Notes: generated by a model from the letters alone, not told the origin. Counted from the first letter of the stretch, positions 26,448-35,533 are shown. The stretch is 64,000 bases of DNA from GBS-DC sp964451985 (GCA_964451985.1 CAYVKB010000003.1:5574-69573), one strand, 5' to 3'. Numbers and translations are program-made.

Positions 26448-27170
26448 ATGTTGCGCATCGATGTCATCACCCTCTTTCCCGAAGTTATCGAGGCAGGCGT
26501 GAGCTACAGCATCGTGGGGCGCGCCCGTGAGTGGGGCTTAGTGCAAATTCGCGCTCTGCAACTGCGCGACTTTGCCTCAGGCAAGCACCAAAAAACTGAC
26601 GACGAACCCTACGGTGGCGGTGCAGGGCTGGTGATGAAACCCGAACCGATTTTCAAAGCGGTGGAAGCGTGTCAGCCTACCCAACATACTCGCATCGTCC
26701 TGCTGGAGCCGCAGGGCAAACTCTACACGCAAGCGATAGCGCAGGAACTATCCGTGCAGGAGCATTTGATACTGATTTGTGGGCACTATGAGGGCGTGGA
26801 CGCCCGCGTGAGGGAGCATTTGGCGACGGACGTCATTAGCATCGGCGACTATGTGCTGACAGGGGGCGAGCTACCTGCGCTAATTGTGATCGATTCCGTC
26901 GTGCGGTTGCTGCCAGGTGCAATTCACTCGCCTGAGTCGCTGGGGCAGGACTCCTACGCCGACGGGCTGCTGGGCTATCCGCAATACACGCGCCCTGAGG
27001 AGTTTCGGGGGCTGCGCGTGCCCAGCGTGCTGCTCTCGGGCAATCACGGCGCAATCGCCCGCTGGCGTCGGCAGCAGCAGCTGCGCCTCACCCGCGCCCT
27101 GCGACCCGACCTATTCGCCCGAGCGTGCCTCAGCCGCGAGGATTTGGAACTGCTGAAAGAGATGGAGTAA
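26448..27170 (+). CDS. trmD: tRNA (guanine-37,N1)-methyltransferase
   Basis: 240-residue SPOUT enzyme methylating G37 of tRNA. Conserved: ITLFPEVIEAGVSYSIVGRA, GGGAGLVMKPEP, LICGHYEGVDARV, and the trefoil-knot SAM site ISIGDYVLTGGELPA. Length normal. A GGTATACT box ends 13 nt before the ATG, giving a UTR of only a few bases. The usual partners rpsP, rimM and rplS are absent; lpxD follows 18 bp downstream. Confidence 0.97.
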   Translation: MLRIDVITLFPEVIEAGVSYSIVGRAREWGLVQIRALQLRDFASGKHQKTDDEPYGGGAGLVMKPEPIFKAVEACQPTQHTRIVLLEPQGKLYTQAIAQELSVQEHLILICGHYEGVDARVREHLATDVISIGDYVLTGGELPALIVIDSVVRLLPGAIHSPESLGQDSYADGLLGYPQYTRPEEFRGLRVPSVLLSGNHGAIARWRRQQQLRLTRALRPDLFARACLSREDLELLKEME

Positions 27171-27188
27171 GCGGTATCATATTCTCTG

Positions 27189-28214
27189 ATGGCAACCTAC
27201 ACTTTGGCGCAACTGGCGGAGCAGGTGCAAGGCATCGTGCGCGGTGAGTCGGAGCTGCAAATCACGGACGTGGGCGGCGTCGAGGATGTCCCCGCTGGAG
27301 GCTTGACCTATGCCGAAGACGCCCGCCGCCTGCAGGAAGCCCTCGCCTCGCCCGCCGCTGCGATTCTCACTAAGCCTAATCTGAATATTCCAACCGACGC
27401 GGGCAAGTCGCTCCTGCTGCACCCAACGCCACGCCTCGCGTGGGCAAGGATTCTCGCGCTTTATAGCCCATTCCGCACGCCCGAACCTGGCGTCCACCCG
27501 ACGGTAATTATGGGCGCGGGGTGCGAGCTGGGCGACGAGGTGTGCCTGATGCCCTACGTGGTGTTGGGCGAGCGTGTGAAAATCGGACATCGCGTGAAAA
27601 TCCACCCATTCTGCTACATCGGCGACGAGGTGGAGATTGGCGACGAGACCGTGCTGTACCCCAACGTCACCGTCATGCCCCGCGTGCAGATTGGCAGGCG
27701 CGTGATGGTGCATCCGGGCGCAGTGATTGGCGGCGACGGCTACGGGTACGTGCAACACGAGGGCACACATCACAAAATCCCTCAAATCGGGCGCGTGGTG
27801 ATTGAAGACGACGTCGAAATCGGCTGCAACACGACCATCGATCGCGCCACCACAGGCGAGACGCGCATCGGCAAAGGCACAAAAATCGATAACCTCGTGC
27901 AAGTGGCGCACAACGTGCAGGTGGGCGAACACTGCCTGCTGGTCTCGCAGGTGGGCATAGCGGGCAGCTCGCGTCTGGGGCATCATGTGATTCTGGCGGG
28001 GCAGGTGGGCGTGAAAGACCACGTGCAGATTGGCGACAACGCAGTGGTGGGTGCACAGGGGGGCGTCTCCAAAAGCCTGCCAGCGAACGGCGTCTACTGG
28101 GGCACGCCTGCCGTGTCGCACCGCGAGTGGCTGCAGGTGTTGGCGCATCTGTACAAACTGCCCGAGCTTGCCAAGCGCGTGGAAGAGCTGGAGAAAAAAC
28201 TCAAAGAACGCTGA
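27189..28214 (+). CDS. lpxD: UDP-3-O-acylglucosamine N-acyltransferase
   Basis: 341-residue left-handed beta-helix acyltransferase, third step of lipid A synthesis. An N-terminal uridine-binding domain (1-100) is followed by about ten hexapeptide coils and a C-terminal helix. IDNLVQVAHNVQVG contains the catalytic His. GGTATCAT ends 8 nt before the ATG, suggesting a leaderless message. It implies an LPS-type outer membrane, supported by the LptD-like gene at 11140-12633. Confidence 0.94.
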   Translation: MATYTLAQLAEQVQGIVRGESELQITDVGGVEDVPAGGLTYAEDARRLQEALASPAAAILTKPNLNIPTDAGKSLLLHPTPRLAWARILALYSPFRTPEPGVHPTVIMGAGCELGDEVCLMPYVVLGERVKIGHRVKIHPFCYIGDEVEIGDETVLYPNVTVMPRVQIGRRVMVHPGAVIGGDGYGYVQHEGTHHKIPQIGRVVIEDDVEIGCNTTIDRATTGETRIGKGTKIDNLVQVAHNVQVGEHCLLVSQVGIAGSSRLGHHVILAGQVGVKDHVQIGDNAVVGAQGGVSKSLPANGVYWGTPAVSHREWLQVLAHLYKLPELAKRVEELEKKLKER

Positions 28215-28240
28215 ATCTGGTATCTTTATAGCGACATGCC

Positions 28241-29980
28241 ATGACAGGGAATGTGCTGGCGGCGCGTTATGAGTTGTTGGAGCAGCTATCGGAGGGGCTG
28301 CTGTTTCATGTGTACCGCGCCCGCGATTTGACCCGTTCGCGCGTAGTGACGCTGAAAGCCGTGCGCGCGCCCTACTCGAATAATCAACCGCTGCTGGACG
28401 CGCTGCAGATGGTGCTCAGCTCGCGTCAGCGCGTGCGCAGCCCGCACCTGCTGGAACTATATGATACCGACCTCGTCGCGCAGCCTCCGTTTTTCGTGGA
28501 GGAGTTTGTGCGTGGGCTGGACTTACAGACGCGTATCCGTCGCACTGCCCCCTTCACTGTGCCGATTGCTGTGGAGATTATGATTGGGATTGTGGAGGGG
28601 CTGCAAGCGATTCACAGCGCAGGGCTAACGCACGGCGATTTGCGCCCGGCGAATGTGCTGGTCGGGTCCGAGTGGCATGTGTGGTTGAATGGGGTGGGCA
28701 TGCGGGGCGTGTATCGCGCCGAGCCGGGCCTAGCCGCCGCGCACGAAGCCCGCGCCGCTGCCTACACCGCGCCTGAACTGTTTCGCGGCGCAGCTCCCAG
28801 CGTTGCCAGCGACATCTATGCTTGTGGCGTGATGCTGTTCGAGATGATTGCTGCCACGACGCCTTTCATCGGTGAAACTCCCGTGCTGACCGCCGAGGCA
28901 CACCTGAACGACCCGATTCCGTCGCTGCGCCAGCGCAACCCCGCTGCGCCCCGCACGGTGGAGGGCATCGTCACCAAATGCCTACAGAAAGACCCGGCGC
29001 AACGCTACGCCACCGCCTTGCAACTGCTGAACGACTTGAAAGCCGTGCGCGACGCGCTGCGATTTGGCAAATCACTGGGCTGGTCGCCCATCGACCTACC
29101 CGACTCCACTGACGCGAAGTCTGCCTCAGGCGACATCTTCGCCCGCAACCCCGCCCCGCCGCCCCCACCCGTTGAGGAGGAGGAAGACGACGACATCCCC
29201 AAATGGCTACGCTCGATGCTGCGGCTCACAGGCGCGCTGGTGCTGCTGGGCTTGGTGATTGGCTTCGCGGCATGGATGGCGATGCGCTTCGTACCTGAAG
29301 ACCGCCCTGTGCCGCAGGTGGTGGGCAAGAAACTGGACGAGGCGAATCGCCTCCTACGCGAAGCGGATTTGGAACCCGAAGTGCGTCTGGAGGGCTACAG
29401 CGAGCAGTACCCCCCGGGCGTGGTCTATTCGGTTAGCCCGCCCGAGGGGCGCGTGGTGCGCAAAGGCAGCAAGGTGTTCCTATGGGTGAGCAAAGGCTCG
29501 CGCTTTGTGGAAGTGCCGAATGTAAGCAACATGCCCGAATCGCGCGCCCGCCGCGAACTGGAAGGTATGGGGCTTGCCGTGATGGACAGCGCGGAAGAGC
29601 GTAGGCATCCTACTGTCCCACTGGGGCATGTGATTGCCACAGTGCCACCTGCAGGCGCGCGTATCGACCGCTCGCGCCCGATTAAACTCATCGTGAGCAT
29701 CGGCTTAGGCTACGCGCCTGCGCCTGCCGCCACACCCGAACCCGAACCACAACCCCAATCCGACGCCTCAAAGCGCACTTTCGAGGTCAAAATCGACCTG
29801 ACCGACCAGCCCGACCGCCGCATCCGTATCGAGGTCGAAGACGAACTAGGCAAACGCATCGTACTGGATGAACTGCGTTTAGGCGGGCAAGTGTACACGA
29901 TTCCTGTGGAGGCGCAGGGCGATTCCGTGAACATTCGAATCTACGTGGACAATCAGTTAGTGCAGGAGATTGTGCGGTAA
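28241..29980 (+). CDS. PASTA-domain protein with degenerate kinase domain
   Basis: 579 residues. A Hanks-type kinase fold occupies 10-270. It keeps Lys39 (TLKA), HGDLRPANV (Asp133) and a TAPE segment. The glycine loop is replaced by LSEGLLFHVY, and the DFG triad reads GVG (151-153), so metal binding is probably lost. An acidic Pro-rich linker, one membrane segment (about 327-350), two PASTA domains (about 357-420 and 422-488), a Pro linker and a beta-rich C-terminal domain follow. PASTA domains bind peptidoglycan fragments or lipid II. I infer a pseudokinase cell-wall sensor. A GGTATCTT box precedes it. Confidence 0.88.
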   Translation: MTGNVLAARYELLEQLSEGLLFHVYRARDLTRSRVVTLKAVRAPYSNNQPLLDALQMVLSSRQRVRSPHLLELYDTDLVAQPPFFVEEFVRGLDLQTRIRRTAPFTVPIAVEIMIGIVEGLQAIHSAGLTHGDLRPANVLVGSEWHVWLNGVGMRGVYRAEPGLAAAHEARAAAYTAPELFRGAAPSVASDIYACGVMLFEMIAATTPFIGETPVLTAEAHLNDPIPSLRQRNPAAPRTVEGIVTKCLQKDPAQRYATALQLLNDLKAVRDALRFGKSLGWSPIDLPDSTDAKSASGDIFARNPAPPPPPVEEEEDDDIPKWLRSMLRLTGALVLLGLVIGFAAWMAMRFVPEDRPVPQVVGKKLDEANRLLREADLEPEVRLEGYSEQYPPGVVYSVSPPEGRVVRKGSKVFLWVSKGSRFVEVPNVSNMPESRARRELEGMGLAVMDSAEERRHPTVPLGHVIATVPPAGARIDRSRPIKLIVSIGLGYAPAPAATPEPEPQPQSDASKRTFEVKIDLTDQPDRRIRIEVEDELGKRIVLDELRLGGQVYTIPVEAQGDSVNIRIYVDNQLVQEIVR

Positions 29981-30096
29981 AGCTGCAAGACTTAAATGGG
30001 GAGAGGAAATGTCTGCCACCAGAGGTCTGTGGCGGCACGCCGATGGGGGTGCAATCCTCAGCAGGGTATCATACTGTACACATAGAGGCACAGTCT

Positions 30097-30774
30097 ATGC
30101 AAGGGTCAGAAATTCGGATTGCCCCGTCGATACTCTCCGCCGATTTCGGTGCGATGCGTGAAGCCGTGCGCGCCCTGCAGGACGGCGATGCAGATTGGAT
30201 TCACTTCGATGTGATGGATGGACATTTTGTGCCGAATCTTACGTTCGGCGCGCCGATGGTGGCAGCCCTGCGCCCCCACTGCGATCTGCCGTTCGATGTA
30301 CATCTGATGATTGAGCAGCCCGAACGCCTGATTCCTGACTTCGCAGCGGCGGGCGCGAACAGCATCACGGTGCATACGGAGGCGTGTGTGCATCTGCATC
30401 GCGTGATTCAGCAGATTCGTGAGTTGGGCTGTGGGGTGGGCATCGCGCTGAACCCGCACACACCACTGGAGACCGTGCGACACATCCTGCCTGCGATTGA
30501 CCTGCTGCTGATTATGACCGTGAACCCCGGCTTTGGCGGGCAGACGTTTATTGAACTGATGCGGCATAAGATTGCTGAGGCGCGTCTGATGATCGAGCAG
30601 TGCGCGCCCCATGTGCTACTGCAGGTAGACGGTGGTGTCTCGCCCGAGAACGCGCGGGATCTGGTCGAGCTCGGTGCACGAGTGCTGGTGGCAGGCTCCA
30701 GCGTGTTCAGCGCACCTACCCCGCAGGAGGGCGTTCGCGCATTGCGGTTTGCCTTAATGAGCCACAAAGCATGA
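30097..30774 (+). CDS. rpe: Ribulose-phosphate 3-epimerase
   Basis: 225-residue TIM-barrel enzyme interconverting ribulose-5-P and xylulose-5-P. Motifs: PSILSADFG, FDVMDGHFVPNLTFG, MTVNPGFGGQTFI and QVDGGVSPEN. ATG 30097 is chosen over earlier in-frame codons because the family starts about here and AGAGG lies upstream. GGTATCAT at 30065-30072 gives a short UTR. Its stop overlaps the next start (ATGA). The 116 bp before it hold only weak hairpins. Confidence 0.95.
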   Translation: MQGSEIRIAPSILSADFGAMREAVRALQDGDADWIHFDVMDGHFVPNLTFGAPMVAALRPHCDLPFDVHLMIEQPERLIPDFAAAGANSITVHTEACVHLHRVIQQIRELGCGVGIALNPHTPLETVRHILPAIDLLLIMTVNPGFGGQTFIELMRHKIAEARLMIEQCAPHVLLQVDGGVSPENARDLVELGARVLVAGSSVFSAPTPQEGVRALRFALMSHKA

Positions 30775-31103
30775 AACGCAAACTCTCATATCGGGCGTGG
30801 ATGGCAATCTTGCTGGGTGCACTGGCTGGACTGATACCGCTGGGGCTAATCCTGCTGCGTCTTGCGCCCCGCGAGACCGCCGACGACAAGCGCATGTGGC
30901 TGCTGTGGGCGAGCCTGCTGCTGGTCGTCGCCGTCGGGCTACTGTTCGCGCTCATCTGGATTGTGCTGAAGGACATCCAGCAGATTCAGGAGCAATATCG
31001 CAACGCGCATCGCGAGGCGTTCGAGGAGATGACCGAGCAGATACGTGCCGACTACCGCCGTAAGCAGGCGCAGCAACGGGGGAGCCGTAATGGGGCTGAG
31101 TGA
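30771..31103 (+). CDS. Small two-helix membrane protein
   Basis: 110 residues with two hydrophobic segments (about 12-30 and 42-65) and a charged C-terminal helix (about 66-105, QIQEQYRNAHREAFEEMTEQ) that looks like a coiled coil. It is coupled at both ends: the ATG overlaps the rpe TGA by 4 bp and its 3' end overlaps ribD by 14 bp. I do not recognise the family. Confidence 0.7.
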   Translation: MKRKLSYRAWMAILLGALAGLIPLGLILLRLAPRETADDKRMWLLWASLLLVVAVGLLFALIWIVLKDIQQIQEQYRNAHREAFEEMTEQIRADYRRKQAQQRGSRNGAE

Positions 31104-32241
31104 GCAGGATTTACGCTTCATGCGCCGTGCGGTGCAGCTCTCACGGCGCGGTTTTCCTGTGCCCAACCCCCACGTGGGCGCAGTGGTCGTGAAAGACGGT
31201 GCACTGCTGGGCGAGGGCTACCACCCCTACGCAGGCGCGCCCCACGCCGAAATCTTTGCCCTGCAACAAGCGGGCGATACCGCACAGGGCGCAACGCTGT
31301 ATGTCACCCTCGAGCCGTGCAACCACTATGGACGCACACCTCCTTGCACGAATGCGATTCTGGAGCGGGGCATCAAGCGCGTGGTGGTGGGCCTGACCGA
31401 CCCAAACCCGCAAGTGAGCGGCAAGGGAATCGAACGACTGCGTGAGATGGGCGTGCAGGTGGAGACTCTGAACCCCAACATCCCCGCCGAAGCCAAACTT
31501 ATCACCGAGTTAGAAGCGATTAACCGAATCTACCTCTATTGGCGTCGGCACAATCGTCCGTTTATCACCCTCAAAGCCGCGATGAGCTTAGACGGAAAAA
31601 TCGCCACGCACACCGGCGACTCCAAGTGGATTACAGGCGAGCGGGCGCGCCGTTATGCCCACCGCCTCCGCGCTGAACATGCCGCCGTGCTGGTGGGCGT
31701 GGAGACCGTCCTCAAAGACCGTCCACAACTCACTGCGCGTCTGCGCGGCGTGAAGAACCAGCCCCTGCGCGTGATTCTCGACACTCGTTTACGCTTGAAA
31801 TTCTGGATGAAGAAGCACCAACCCGTGCTGAACACCGAGAAAGCTGAGACACTGGTGTACCACCTGAAACTCCCTGAAGAGAAAACCTGGAAATACTCCA
31901 GCCAGCTGTGGGGGATCGGTGTGCAGACGTATGATTTTTATCGGGATGACGCTCAGCCCTTGCGCGTGCCTGTTGACAAAGTAGTGCAACACCTCGCCCA
32001 GCGCGGCATTTCCAGCATCTTAGTGGAGGGCGGCGGGCAAGTGGCGGCGTCGTTTCTGGAGGCGAAGCTGGCGAACCGCATCGCCTACTTTTACGCACCG
32101 AAGTTAATCGGCGGCGCGGACGCCCGTACTCCGTTGGAAGGGCTGGGCTTTGCCCGAGTCGCCGATGCGCCCCGCGTAATGAATGTCTCCATCCGCAAAC
32201 TCGGCGAGGACTGGGTGGTGGAGGGAGATATCGAGTACTGA
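31090..32241 (+). CDS. ribD: Bifunctional riboflavin deaminase/reductase
   Basis: 383 residues, two steps of riboflavin synthesis. The N-terminal deaminase (1-145) has the zinc motif HAE and PCNHYGRTPPC. The C-terminal reductase (150-383) has SLDGKIA, the G-D-S-x-W-I-T segment and VEGGGQVAASFL. ATG 31090 lies inside the end of the preceding gene (14 bp overlap). ribE is about 15 kb away and no FMN riboswitch is visible at either gene. Confidence 0.95.
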   Translation: MGLSEQDLRFMRRAVQLSRRGFPVPNPHVGAVVVKDGALLGEGYHPYAGAPHAEIFALQQAGDTAQGATLYVTLEPCNHYGRTPPCTNAILERGIKRVVVGLTDPNPQVSGKGIERLREMGVQVETLNPNIPAEAKLITELEAINRIYLYWRRHNRPFITLKAAMSLDGKIATHTGDSKWITGERARRYAHRLRAEHAAVLVGVETVLKDRPQLTARLRGVKNQPLRVILDTRLRLKFWMKKHQPVLNTEKAETLVYHLKLPEEKTWKYSSQLWGIGVQTYDFYRDDAQPLRVPVDKVVQHLAQRGISSILVEGGGQVAASFLEAKLANRIAYFYAPKLIGGADARTPLEGLGFARVADAPRVMNVSIRKLGEDWVVEGDIEY

Positions 32242-32304
32242 TTTTCGCAGGAATCGTCTGAAACGCATGTAAATATACCCTTGCTTCCAAGGAGGGAACT
32301 AACG

Positions 32305-33687
32305 ATGAGTCTCGTAGCGTGGTCGATAGGTGGAGTCTGTTTCGGGTTGGGATTGGTCGCAGCGTTGATGGCGCGTGCGCGGATTGAGACTTTTCCTGCC
32401 TTTGCGCTGCCGTTGGTGTGGCTATTAGCGTTAGTTGCGTTCGGGCTAACGTTGCCTGCAGAGCCTGCACCCTACTTTCAAGCAGGAGGCGCGTTAGGCT
32501 GGGGGGTGCTGACGGCATCGGGCTTGTGGCTGATGGGCGCGTTCGTGGGCAGCCGATTGCATTACGAGTGGCTGGGCGCGCTGCTGCCGCTTGCCGCGCC
32601 TGTGTTGGCTTTACTACTGATACGCGACAATCTGCAGCCTGCGCTGTGGGGCGTGGGCATCGCGACAGGGCTGATGTGGGTGCTGCTGCACAGGGCGTGG
32701 GAGTCGCTGGAGGGCGTCGCGCTGAGCACGCTGGCGCTGAGCTGGACGACTGGGTTGGCGGTCTATGCAGGTGCACCTCGTTGGTTCGGGGTGTGCCTCG
32801 CAGGTTCGGGCGTGGTGGCGTTCGGAATCGCAACGCTGCTCGCACGAGCGGGGCGCACGGGCTGGCGTATTAGTTATATTTTGCTGTTTGGCGGGTTTGC
32901 AGTGACGGCGGTAGGCTATCGGCTTGCGGGTTCAGACGCGCCTTGGCTGGAGCTGGTGCTGCTGACGCTGGTCGCTGCCACACTCGCGCGTGGGCTGTCG
33001 GGCAGCGAGGTCTGGTCGCGCTACGCGCTGTTGGTATGGGTGGGCTTACTCGCGGCGGCGTTTGCGACGATGCGCGGTTTCGGACTGGCGGTCTGCGCCC
33101 TGATGACCGCGCTGCATGCGATGGTGATGGGGCATCGGGAGTTCACGCGCACTTCACCGCACGAGAACCTACTCTATACGGCGGGCGGGCTGCTGCTGGT
33201 GAGTGTGCTGGGCTTTCGGCTGTTCACGCTGAGTTATCCGCTGCGCTCGCCCCGCGCCGATTTGTATCTCTATTTCACACTGGTCGCATTTCTGATTGCG
33301 CTGATTGGGCTGGGCGCGCTGGCATTATGGTGGAGCCAGCGCGGGGAACGCTCGCCGTTGTGGCGGAGTCTGCTGGCGGGATTCTGGGCGGCGGCTGCGC
33401 CGCTGGCGCTGACCGCCGTGTTCACTGAACGCGCTGCCGCTGGTTGGAGTGTGGGCGCACTGGGCGCGGCGATGAGCGCATTTCTGTACAGCAATCGCCT
33501 GTTTCACTGGCTTGTCCCGCTCAGCCTGCTGGGGTTGATAATTGTGTTGCCGATGGGGAGCCTTGCGGCGGTCATCGCCGAATCGCCCCGCAACGTGCGC
33601 ATCGGCGTCGCTGTAGGGCTGACCGCTGCGATTGCCCTCACAGCGATTATTATCGGAATCTTAGACAATCGCGCGGAAGCAGATTAG
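32305..33687 (+). CDS. Polytopic membrane protein of unknown function
   Basis: 460 residues, almost wholly hydrophobic, with about 13-14 predicted membrane helices rich in Ala, Leu, Gly and Trp. Loops are short; the largest polar piece is around 290-305 (HREFTRTSPHENL). The start ATG 32305 has AAGGAGGG 8 nt upstream. No transporter or enzyme signature is recognised. It follows ribD by 63 bp, and its stop overlaps the convergent hypothetical gene by 4 bp. Product integrity (open, no frameshift, consistent GC) supports a real gene. Confidence 0.75.
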   Translation: MSLVAWSIGGVCFGLGLVAALMARARIETFPAFALPLVWLLALVAFGLTLPAEPAPYFQAGGALGWGVLTASGLWLMGAFVGSRLHYEWLGALLPLAAPVLALLLIRDNLQPALWGVGIATGLMWVLLHRAWESLEGVALSTLALSWTTGLAVYAGAPRWFGVCLAGSGVVAFGIATLLARAGRTGWRISYILLFGGFAVTAVGYRLAGSDAPWLELVLLTLVAATLARGLSGSEVWSRYALLVWVGLLAAAFATMRGFGLAVCALMTALHAMVMGHREFTRTSPHENLLYTAGGLLLVSVLGFRLFTLSYPLRSPRADLYLYFTLVAFLIALIGLGALALWWSQRGERSPLWRSLLAGFWAAAAPLALTAVFTERAAAGWSVGALGAAMSAFLYSNRLFHWLVPLSLLGLIIVLPMGSLAAVIAESPRNVRIGVAVGLTAAIALTAIIIGILDNRAEAD

Positions 33688-34229
33688 ATAACCTCCCGCA
33701 GGTAGTCGCCGTAGCGGTACAGCGCGCTGCGAGCGCGTTCAAGCCGTCCAATCAGTGCGCCCTCATCGTGGCGCAGAATCTCGTCTACAGTCTCCGCCAG
33801 AAACAGCGCTTCCATCGCGTCAGTTGGCTTGCCCGCTAGGCGCATGCCGAACTCGGCGTCGCTGGGGTCAAAATTCATATGTGCCGTGATATACGGCTTA
33901 AGTGGGGGGTAGGCGCGTTGCAGCCAGCGGCGCAGTTCGGCGTAATGCTCTTGAAACGGCGCGCCCTCACCTGCGAACGCCGCATCGCAAATCAGCTCCG
34001 CCAGCTGCTCAAAACGGTCGTAGTAGTGCGCCAGCATCTCGCGCTGCTCCTCCACAGGAAAATCGACGCTTGCGCCGCGCCAGTGCCGAATCTGTTCCCG
34101 AACGGTGTCGGGTAGCGAGTATACAAACGATCCCACACGAAGGAGTCCGAGCCGAATCATCGCTTGCGCCTTTAGTCGTCTCTCCCAAATGCCTTGCGCC
34201 CAAGTGCGCACCCACAGCAAAAGTCCCAT
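33684..34229 (-). CDS. Hypothetical protein, 181 residues
   Basis: Mostly helical soluble protein by composition (ELICDAAFAGEGAPFQEHYAE, AMEALFLAETVDEILRHDEG), with a short hydrophobic start (MGLLLWVRTWAQGIW). No known domain is recognised. AAGGAGG lies upstream of the ATG and a GGTATAAT promoter sits at 34250-34257 (minus). A CRP-like palindrome at 34271-34286 lies at or near the -35 of this promoter, between it and the fasciclin gene, so it may share the same regulator. Confidence 0.7.
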   Translation of the reverse strand: MGLLLWVRTWAQGIWERRLKAQAMIRLGLLRVGSFVYSLPDTVREQIRHWRGASVDFPVEEQREMLAHYYDRFEQLAELICDAAFAGEGAPFQEHYAELRRWLQRAYPPLKPYITAHMNFDPSDAEFGMRLAGKPTDAMEALFLAETVDEILRHDEGALIGRLERARSALYRYGDYLREVI

Positions 34230-34270
34230 CCGTAGCCTCCTTTATCGCTATTATACCCCGATTTGGGTAG

Positions 34271-34286
34271 TGTGATTCCAATCACA
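34271..34286. promoter_or_regulatory. CRP-type palindrome TGTGATTCCAATCACA
   Basis: Perfect dyad (arms TGTGATT and AATCACA around CC) matching the TGTGA-N6-TCACA consensus. Its centre is about 42-45 bp upstream of the inferred fasciclin transcription start (CATACT/TACTAT near 34309-34316), close to the class II activator position. It is about 35 bp upstream of the minus-strand hypothetical gene start site. A Crp/Fnr regulator with the matching recognition helix is encoded 0.5 kb away. Confidence 0.7.
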
Positions 34287-34359
34287 GAAATTCCCATAAC
34301 CAAATGCGCATACTATGGGTGTGTGGAAAACCCGCACAGAAGATGACAGGAGGTTCAAA

Positions 34360-34761
34360 ATGCCAACGATTGTGGATATTGCGGTTCAGGCTGGTTCGTT
34401 CAATACGCTGGTTCAAGCCGTTCAGGCGGCAGGTCTAGTGGAGACGCTGAGCGGTCAGGGTCCATTCACGGTGTTTGCCCCAACGGATGAAGCGTTCGCA
34501 CAGATTCCTCAGGAGACGCTGCAGGCGGTTCTGGCAAACAAAGAACAGCTCACGGCAATCCTGACCTATCACGTGGTGCCGGGTAAGTTGATGGCTGCAG
34601 ATGTGGTGCGCAGCAGCCAGCTGCAGACGGTGCAGGGTCAGAGCATCACCGTTAGCACGGACGGTGGCGTGAAGGTGGACGACGCGAACGTGGTTCAAAC
34701 CGACATCGAGGCGGACAACGGCATCATCCATGTGATTGACAAAGTTATTATGCCCAAGTAA
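34360..34761 (+). CDS. Fasciclin (FAS1) domain protein
   Basis: 133 residues forming a single FAS1 domain: TLVQAVQAAGLVETLSGQGPFTVFAPTDEAF, the H box YHVVPGKLM, and the final NGIIHVIDKVIMPK. FAS1 domains mediate cell adhesion and are usually secreted, but no signal peptide is visible, so either export is by another route or the protein stays inside. ACAGGAGG lies 6 nt before the ATG. A strong terminator follows. The CRP-like site upstream suggests activation by the neighbouring regulator. Confidence 0.93.
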   Translation: MPTIVDIAVQAGSFNTLVQAVQAAGLVETLSGQGPFTVFAPTDEAFAQIPQETLQAVLANKEQLTAILTYHVVPGKLMAADVVRSSQLQTVQGQSITVSTDGGVKVDDANVVQTDIEADNGIIHVIDKVIMPK

Positions 34762-34786
34762 GCAACCGATCACCTCGCAACTCGTA

Positions 34787-34820
34787 GGGTGGAGAGGCGC
34801 CTCTCTCCACCCGTTTTTTT
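34787..34820 (+). terminator. Intrinsic terminator after the fasciclin gene
   Basis: GGGTGGAGAG (34787-34796) and CTCTCCACCC (34803-34812) form a 10-bp stem with a 6-nt loop, followed by GTTTTTTT. Confidence 0.92.
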
Positions 34821-35508
34821 ATGCGGCGAAGTTTATCTGATTGGTCATGATTTGGAATGGACGAAGGTCTTTGAGGATGACAGATTTGCGGTTGGTGGCG
34901 AGCCAGCCTTTGCGCGCCCAGCGTCCGAGCGTTCGGCTGACCGCCTCACGGCTTGCGCCCACATAATCGGCGATTTCCTGGTGCGTGAGGTGGATTTCGA
35001 TGCCGTCTTCGACTTGTTCGCCGACGGTTTGCGCCAGTCCCATCAGCGCATGCGCGACGCGCTGGCTGAGCTTGAGCCGACTGATATGAAACACGCGCTC
35101 TTCCGATTGGCGGATTCGCTCCGCTAAGTTGCGCAGCAGCGCGAGTGCGAAGTCGGGGTAATCCCGCAGCAGGCGCTCGAACTGCTCAGCAGAGAGGTAG
35201 CGCACCTCCGTAGGCTCCAGAGCCTCCACAGTCGCGCGTACCCAGTGTCCTGTGAGGATGGTCGTCTCGCCAAACGAGTCGCCTTCCCCCAGAATCGCGT
35301 AAGTGAGCGCGCTGCCGTCGGGCGCGATGGTGTAGACCTTCATCAGCCCTTTCTCCACGACCCACCAGCCGCCCGGCTCGCGCCCCAACTCCAAACGCTC
35401 GCCTGGATTATAACGCACTGCCAACATTCGGCTCAGGATCTCGTGTGCTTCATCTTCGCTGAGCCACTGAAACGGGCTGGTTTTCACCAGCGCCCACTTG
35501 ACTGTCAT
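34819..35508 (-). CDS. Crp/Fnr-family transcription regulator
   Basis: 229 residues. A cyclic-nucleotide-binding-like beta roll (15-130) contains a GDSFGETTIL...RATVEAL cassette keeping Glu and Arg but not the usual RS pair. A long dimer helix and a C-terminal winged helix (170-215) follow. The recognition helix ASREAVSRTL keeps the R-E-x-x-x-R residues with which E. coli CRP reads TGTGA. No Cys cluster for an FNR iron-sulfur site is visible. The ligand is unknown. A GGTATACT promoter lies about 75 nt upstream and the leader has a dyad (35534-35577). Its likely target is the palindrome at 34271. Confidence 0.92.
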   Translation of the reverse strand: MTVKWALVKTSPFQWLSEDEAHEILSRMLAVRYNPGERLELGREPGGWWVVEKGLMKVYTIAPDGSALTYAILGEGDSFGETTILTGHWVRATVEALEPTEVRYLSAEQFERLLRDYPDFALALLRNLAERIRQSEERVFHISRLKLSQRVAHALMGLAQTVGEQVEDGIEIHLTHQEIADYVGASREAVSRTLGRWARKGWLATNRKSVILKDLRPFQIMTNQINFAA

Positions 35509-35533
35509 AGTGCTTCACCTCGCTGGTTGAGTC

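Noticed and set aside
29981..30096. Structured RNA before rpe
   Set aside because: Short stems (GAGGA/TCCTC, CTGCCAC/GTGGCGG) can be drawn but overlap and are no better than chance for this GC content.
32305..33687. Copper or sugar transporter assignment for the polytopic protein
   Set aside because: Only hydrophobic helices are visible; no conserved motif supports a substrate.
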